Source: an uncultured Collinsella sp.
GTDB taxonomy: Bacteria; Actinomycetota; Coriobacteriia; Coriobacteriales; Coriobacteriaceae
Direction of reading: 5' to 3'
Length of the DNA stretch: 61,220 bases
Assembly (NCBI GenBank): GCA_937896835.1
Contig: CALBOJ010000033.1
Span: 1 to 61,220 of the forward strand
Below, in pieces: positions 57,740 through 61,220 of the stretch (within the stretch, counting starts at the first letter, position 1; the number at the start of each line of letters is the position of its first letter). Made by a program: the position numbers and the translations under genes. A model generated the notes under the pieces. It searched no databases. It saw nothing but the letters and a program-made list of their open reading frames with translations, and was not told the DNA's origin.

Positions 57740-58783
57740 TTACTCGAAGTATTGGAACTTGTTCGTTGAAAAAGCGAATGTTACGACGAAGCCTTCGCCG
57801 GGCTCGGACGCCGCGGTGACGTCGATGCCCATCTTGGAGCACAGGCGCGCCACCAGATAGAGACCGATGCCTGTTGCGCGCTTGGTGGTGCGGCCGTTGT
57901 CGCCGGTAAAGCCCTTCTCGAACACGCGGGGCAGATCTGCCGCACTCACGCCACAGCCGTTGTCGGCAACGGTGAGCTCAATGCGCTCACTCGCCAGGCC
58001 CTCGTCCAGCAACGCACCCGAAAACACAATCTTTGCGCCGTCCTCGCGCGCATATTTAATGCTGTTCTGGATGAGCTGGCCCAAAATAAACTCGAGCCAC
58101 TTCTCGTCGGTAAAGACCTCGAAGTCGAGGTTCTCGCACACCGGGGCCACATGCGCCGCGATGAGCTCGCGGGCGTTGGCTTTAATCGCACCCGTCACCA
58201 AGGTCTTAAGGTCCCAGCGACGAATCAGGTAGTCGCGCTCCACGACTTCCGAGCGCGCATAGTACAGCGCCTGGTCAATATAGCGCTCCACGCGGGCAAG
58301 CTCGCGACCGAGGTCATCTACACGCGACAGGTCATCTTCGCTGCCGTCCAGGTTTTCCAAAATCAGATGGGCTGCCGCCAGAGGCAGCTTGGCCTCGTGG
58401 ACCCAGCTCTCGATATAGTCGCGATAGTCATCGGTCTGGCGCCTGCCTTCGGCAACCTCGTCACAAGCGGCTTTGCCCACCCGGCGCAAGACCTCGTACT
58501 CGAGCTCGCCCTCGGCATAGGTCGGGCATTGCACCATCTCCTGCACCCATGCGGGACTCTCGAGCTCCTCGGCCGCACGCTCCAGCTGGCGCAGAAAACG
58601 ACGACGGCGCGCGTACTCGATCACGATGCCGAGCATACCAAAGATAAAGGACACACCGACCGCCACGACCACGATAGAAACGGGTGCGCCGGCGACCGTC
58701 AGCACAAAGCAGCTCAGCAGCACACCGCACGTCCACACGGCGACGGGAAGCAGCGCATCTTTAAAGAACTTGCCAAACGACAT
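57740..58783 (-). CDS. Intramembrane-sensing histidine kinase (BceS/GraS-like)
   Basis: A 347-aa sensor kinase. Two membrane helices (about residues 11-31 and 35-56) with almost no extracellular loop are typical of cell-envelope-stress, peptide-antibiotic-sensing kinases. The H-box is YIESWVHEAKLPLAAAHL with His129. N-box QLIQNSIKYA, VADNGCGVSAADLPRVFEKG and TGIGLYLVARLCSKMG complete the ATPase domain. It starts nine bases after the response-regulator gene, so the two form one operon. The undecaprenyl-diphosphatase gene lies about 1.9 kb away, which fits a cell-wall stress role. Confidence 0.92.
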   Translation of the reverse strand: MSFGKFFKDALLPVAVWTCGVLLSCFVLTVAGAPVSIVVVAVGVSFIFGMLGIVIEYARRRRFLRQLERAAEELESPAWVQEMVQCPTYAEGELEYEVLRRVGKAACDEVAEGRRQTDDYRDYIESWVHEAKLPLAAAHLILENLDGSEDDLSRVDDLGRELARVERYIDQALYYARSEVVERDYLIRRWDLKTLVTGAIKANARELIAAHVAPVCENLDFEVFTDEKWLEFILGQLIQNSIKYAREDGAKIVFSGALLDEGLASERIELTVADNGCGVSAADLPRVFEKGFTGDNGRTTKRATGIGLYLVARLCSKMGIDVTAASEPGEGFVVTFAFSTNKFQYFE

Positions 58784-58792
58784 AGCCGGCCC

Positions 58793-59464
58793 CTAGACCG
58801 AATAGCCCTGGCCGCGGTGCGTTGTCAAATACCCCTTGATGCCGATTTTTTCGAGCGTGGTGCGCAGGCGGTTGATGTTGACGGTGAGCGTATTGTCGTC
58901 CACGAAGGCGTCGGAGTCCCACAGGTCCTGCATGATGGCCGAACGCGAAACGATCTTGCCCGCACGGCTCAGGAGCAGCGAGAGGATACGCAGCTCGTTT
59001 TTGGTGAGCTCGGTGCTGTCACCGGTTGCCGTGTTGGTGACCGTGGAGCGGGCGAGGTCGAGCTCCAGCCCCTTGTGGACGACCGTGCTGCGCTCGCCTG
59101 CCGCCGCGGTGCGACGCAGCAGTGCGTTGATGCGCGCCACGAGCACGCGCGCGCTGTAGGGCTTGGGAACAAAGTCATCCGCGCCGAGCGTCATGGCCAT
59201 GACCTCGTCGATCTCGGTCGTGCGCGAGGTAAGCACGATGATGGGAACCTCGGATTCGCGGCGAACTTCGTGGCAGATGTGCTGGCCGTCTTTGACAGGG
59301 AGCGTGAGGTCGAGCAGCACCAGGTCGGGCGCGGCGGCGAGAATATCGCGCGAGACATGCTCAAACGATTCGCAGGCCTCGACTTCAAACCCAGCGCGGG
59401 CAAGGATGTCGGCAAGCTCACGACGAATGGGCTCGTCGTCCTCAACGATATAGATCAGCGCCAT
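58793..59464 (-). CDS. OmpR-family response regulator
   Basis: A 223-aa regulator. The receiver domain (MALIYIVEDDEPIRRELADI, LVLLDLTLPVKDGQHICHEV with phospho-Asp52, VLTSRTTEIDEV, GADDFVPKPY) is followed by a winged helix (LTKNELRILSLLLSRAGKIV; VNINRLRTTLEKIGIKGYLT). It pairs with the downstream kinase. ATG at 59464 is preceded by GAGGGGAG, ten bases upstream; a longer open frame upstream lacks a ribosome site. Confidence 0.94.
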   Translation of the reverse strand: MALIYIVEDDEPIRRELADILARAGFEVEACESFEHVSRDILAAAPDLVLLDLTLPVKDGQHICHEVRRESEVPIIVLTSRTTEIDEVMAMTLGADDFVPKPYSARVLVARINALLRRTAAAGERSTVVHKGLELDLARSTVTNTATGDSTELTKNELRILSLLLSRAGKIVSRSAIMQDLWDSDAFVDDNTLTVNINRLRTTLEKIGIKGYLTTHRGQGYSV

Positions 59465-59597
59465 GGATTCCGCTCCCCTCTTGGTTGTCTTGCCACCATT
59501 ATGGCTGCGAACCTGCAGGTGTGCACCGCGCGCGGTGCCAAGGTGACAGAACTGTTCGCGAGCGAGGACGTTTTGTCCGCCTCGCACTCGCAGCGGT

Positions 59598-59645
59598 GAC
59601 GGGGACCAAAATGATTATTAAATCCCCGTCCCAGAAAAATCATTT
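59598..59645. repeat. Two mutually exclusive stem-loops near 59.6 kb
   Basis: GACGGGGA (59598-59605) pairs with TCCCCGTC (59623-59630), and AAATGATT (59609-59616) pairs with AATCATTT (59638-59645). The pairings interleave, so only one can form at a time. It lies directly before the gene stop at 59644 and after the regulator's 5' end; it could terminate the 59644 gene. Confidence 0.6.
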
Positions 59646-60351
59646 AGCGGCGGGCGCGAAGCTTTTCGTAGCCGTCGGCGAAGAAGGCGACCGTGGCGGC
59701 GTCCGACTCGACGGCATCGGTATCGGAGGCAGGCACCACGCCGTGCTCGTCGCTCACCAGGAACAGCGCGCCCTTGAGCTGCGCGGGAATGTCTACGCGC
59801 GTGACCGGGATGCCCTTGGTCTGGGCCAGCTGCTCGATGAGCGTCGCCGTGCCGCACAGGCACTCGTCCGCCGGCACCACAAAGGACAGCTCACCGTTGT
59901 TGACGGCGGCGAGCAGCTCGGGCGCCACACCGGTCTCGTCAGCTTCGGAGCGGGCCTCGGCAGAACGAACACGCAGCGCCTTGGCCGACGTATCGGCCAG
60001 CGGTTCGTACTCACCCACCGTCATGGCGGCGTTGCCGTTGACGTCGATCACCAGCATGAGCACGCCGTCATGTGCGGTGTAATCGCCCTCGGCAAGCGAC
60101 CACTCAACGTGCTGTTTGGCCCAGCTGAGCATGTTGTGGGTAAGCGGCTCGCCCTGCACCAGGCGCTCGGACAGCGCGCGGATGTGGCGGTTGAGCATGG
60201 GCACCTTTTTGTTGGACATGCGCCAACGGCAGACAAGCGCGGGCTTGTCGAGCGTGAACTTCTCGACCGCCTCCTGATTGGCGCAAAAGTCCTCGTACGC
60301 ACGCTGATCCTCGGCATTGCCAAACAGCTCGGCATCATCAATCTGGGGCAT
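59644..60351 (-). CDS. Hypothetical protein
   Basis: A 235-aa soluble, acidic protein. It has no motif I recognise; the segment KPALVCRWRMSNKKVPMLNR and VLMLVIDVNGNAAMTVGEYE near the middle and CLCGTATLIEQLAQTKGIPV later could be parts of an SseB-like or enhanced-serine-sensitivity domain, but this is weak. ATG at 60351 has AAAGG seven bases upstream; an ATG at 60375 is an alternative. A terminator precedes it, so it is monocistronic. Confidence 0.65.
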   Translation of the reverse strand: MPQIDDAELFGNAEDQRAYEDFCANQEAVEKFTLDKPALVCRWRMSNKKVPMLNRHIRALSERLVQGEPLTHNMLSWAKQHVEWSLAEGDYTAHDGVLMLVIDVNGNAAMTVGEYEPLADTSAKALRVRSAEARSEADETGVAPELLAAVNNGELSFVVPADECLCGTATLIEQLAQTKGIPVTRVDIPAQLKGALFLVSDEHGVVPASDTDAVESDAATVAFFADGYEKLRARR

Positions 60352-60389
60352 GGTTGTACCTTTCGTGTTAGTCATTCCGTCCTCTTATA

Positions 60390-60428
60390 CCAAAAAGACG
60401 GCCCTCCAAACGGAGCAGCCGTCTTTTG
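60390..60428 (-). terminator. Terminator after purH
   Basis: AAAAGACGGC (60390-60399) and GCCGTCTTTT are perfect complements with an inner CTCC/GGAG pairing. On the minus strand the T-run (TTTTTGG) follows. Confidence 0.88.
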
Positions 60429-60456
60429 CGGAGATTATTTTGTCCCAGGGCGGAAC

Positions 60457-61220
60457 TTAGTGCCTAAAATGCCTGGCCCCCGTGAAGACCATCGCAATAC
60501 CATGCTCATTGCAGGCCTGGATGCTTTCGTCGTCGCGCTTGGAGCCGCCGGGCTGGATGATGCAGGTCACGCCGTGTGCAGCAAGCACGTCGACGTTGTC
60601 GCGGAACGGGAAGAATGCGTCGCTTGCGCAGGCGAAGCCGCCCTTCTCCACGCCCTCGCGCTCGCAGAAGTCCTCGGCGCGCTCGCAGGCAAGCAGTGCG
60701 GAGTCAACGCGGTTGGGCTGACCCGGGCCCATGCCAATGCCGGCCTTACCCTTGGAGACCAGGATGGCGTTGGACTTGACGCCCTTGCAGACCTTCCAGG
60801 CAAACTCGAGCTCGGCCATCTCGGCGTCGGTGGGCTTGCGGTCGGTGGGGAACGTAAAGGTCGCGGGATCCTCGGTCACGTGGTCGACCTCCTGCACCAG
60901 CATGCCGCCGTCGACGGAGCGCAGCTCCACCTGGGCGCCGTGGTCCACGCCGCCGGTGGCCAGCACGCGCAGGTTGGGGCGCTTGGCCATGCGCTCGAGC
61001 GCCTCGGCAGTGTAGCTCGGAGCGATGATAACCTCGACGAACTGCTTGTTCTGATCGGCAAAGTGCTCAACCAGCTCATAGGGAACCTCGCGGTTGCAGG
61101 CGATGATGCCGCCGAAGGCGCTCTTGGGATCGCAGGCGAAGGCGCGGTCGTAGGCGGCCGTGATGTCCTCGGCCACGGCGGAGCCGCAGGGGTTCTGATG
61201 CTTGAGGATCACGCAGGCCG
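60457..61220 (-). CDS. purH: Bifunctional AICAR transformylase/IMP cyclohydrolase, C-terminal part
   Basis: The last ~254 codons of purH, running off the window's right edge. ACVILKHQNPCGSAVAEDIT with the Lys-His pair, CDPKSAFGGIIACNREV, GMGPGQPNRVDSALLACERA and CASDAFFPFRDNVDVLAAHG are the transformylase-domain motifs. This domain formylates AICAR with 10-formyltetrahydrofolate in the ninth step of purine synthesis; the cyclohydrolase domain lies outside. The protein ends TGARHFRH, the usual PurH terminus. Confidence 0.95.
   Translation of the reverse strand, partial: ACVILKHQNPCGSAVAEDITAAYDRAFACDPKSAFGGIIACNREVPYELVEHFADQNKQFVEVIIAPSYTAEALERMAKRPNLRVLATGGVDHGAQVELRSVDGGMLVQEVDHVTEDPATFTFPTDRKPTDAEMAELEFAWKVCKGVKSNAILVSKGKAGIGMGPGQPNRVDSALLACERAEDFCEREGVEKGGFACASDAFFPFRDNVDVLAAHGVTCIIQPGGSKRDDESIQACNEHGIAMVFTGARHFRH

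Noticed and set aside
1..61220. CRISPR array or restriction-modification system
   Set aside because: No regularly spaced short direct repeats and no cas or methyltransferase motifs were seen; the repeats present are isolated palindromes.

Overview
The window looks like the chromosome of a high-GC gut actinobacterium of the class Coriobacteriia, most probably Collinsella or a close relative. This is inferred from gene content and style (mannose-family and cellobiose PTS operons, Mn-dependent pyrophosphatase, comF and ricT beside holB and tmk, acidic-tailed TatA), not from a database search.

Bases 1-7891 are the right part of an integrated mobilizable element. It carries the 3' end of an IS21-type insertion (istB end and terminal repeats), a relaxase, a VirD4-type coupling protein and a MobC-like accessory protein, a DnaB-like helicase with two small partner genes, one cargo gene of unknown function, and a tyrosine integrase. 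It ends at a 45-base 3' half of a tRNA-Thr(CGU) gene, the attachment scar, which is followed by the tRNA's own terminator. Long palindromes lie between integrase and scar. The left end lies outside the window.

Bases 7992-18300 are an amino-sugar (probably N-acetylgalactosamine) utilisation locus: YhcH-family sugar anomerase, a broken nagA remnant, tagatose-6-phosphate/1-phosphofructokinase, LacX-like mutarotase, flavodoxin, nagA, agaS, a GntR/HutC regulator, and a PTS operon in the order IIA-yajC-IIB-IIC-IID. A shared operator-like sequence lies in front of agaS and of the PTS operon.

Bases 18300-30200 hold a DUF2975/XRE pair, a SurA-like membrane-anchored protein, a four-gene operon (an NAD-binding beta-hydroxyacid dehydrogenase with a striking His/Cys-rich tail, a membrane protein, a HEAT-repeat protein, isocitrate dehydrogenase), degV, hpf, a solute-binding lipoprotein, a 215-bp inverted-repeat element, an unknown gene and comF.

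Bases 30200-46500 are mostly housekeeping: ricT, holB, tmk, a zinc-ribbon membrane protein, a type IA topoisomerase, hypB-hypA, tatC-tatA, a STAS protein, an aminotransferase, nhaA, ppaC and a ROK glucokinase. Bases 46600-52400 form a beta-glucoside module: PTS IIA/IIB/IIC, a GH1 6-phospho-beta-glucosidase, a GntR regulator and manA. The right end carries pcrA, uppP, uspA, a two-component system, an unknown gene and the 3' part of purH.

The most unusual layer is not in the genes. Intergenic gaps carry many long, nearly perfect inverted repeats (at 33814, 34953, 46516, 50405, 52546, 57569 and 59598) and two copies of a larger inverted-repeat element (27929 and 42478), suggesting one or more families of small dispersed palindromic elements.
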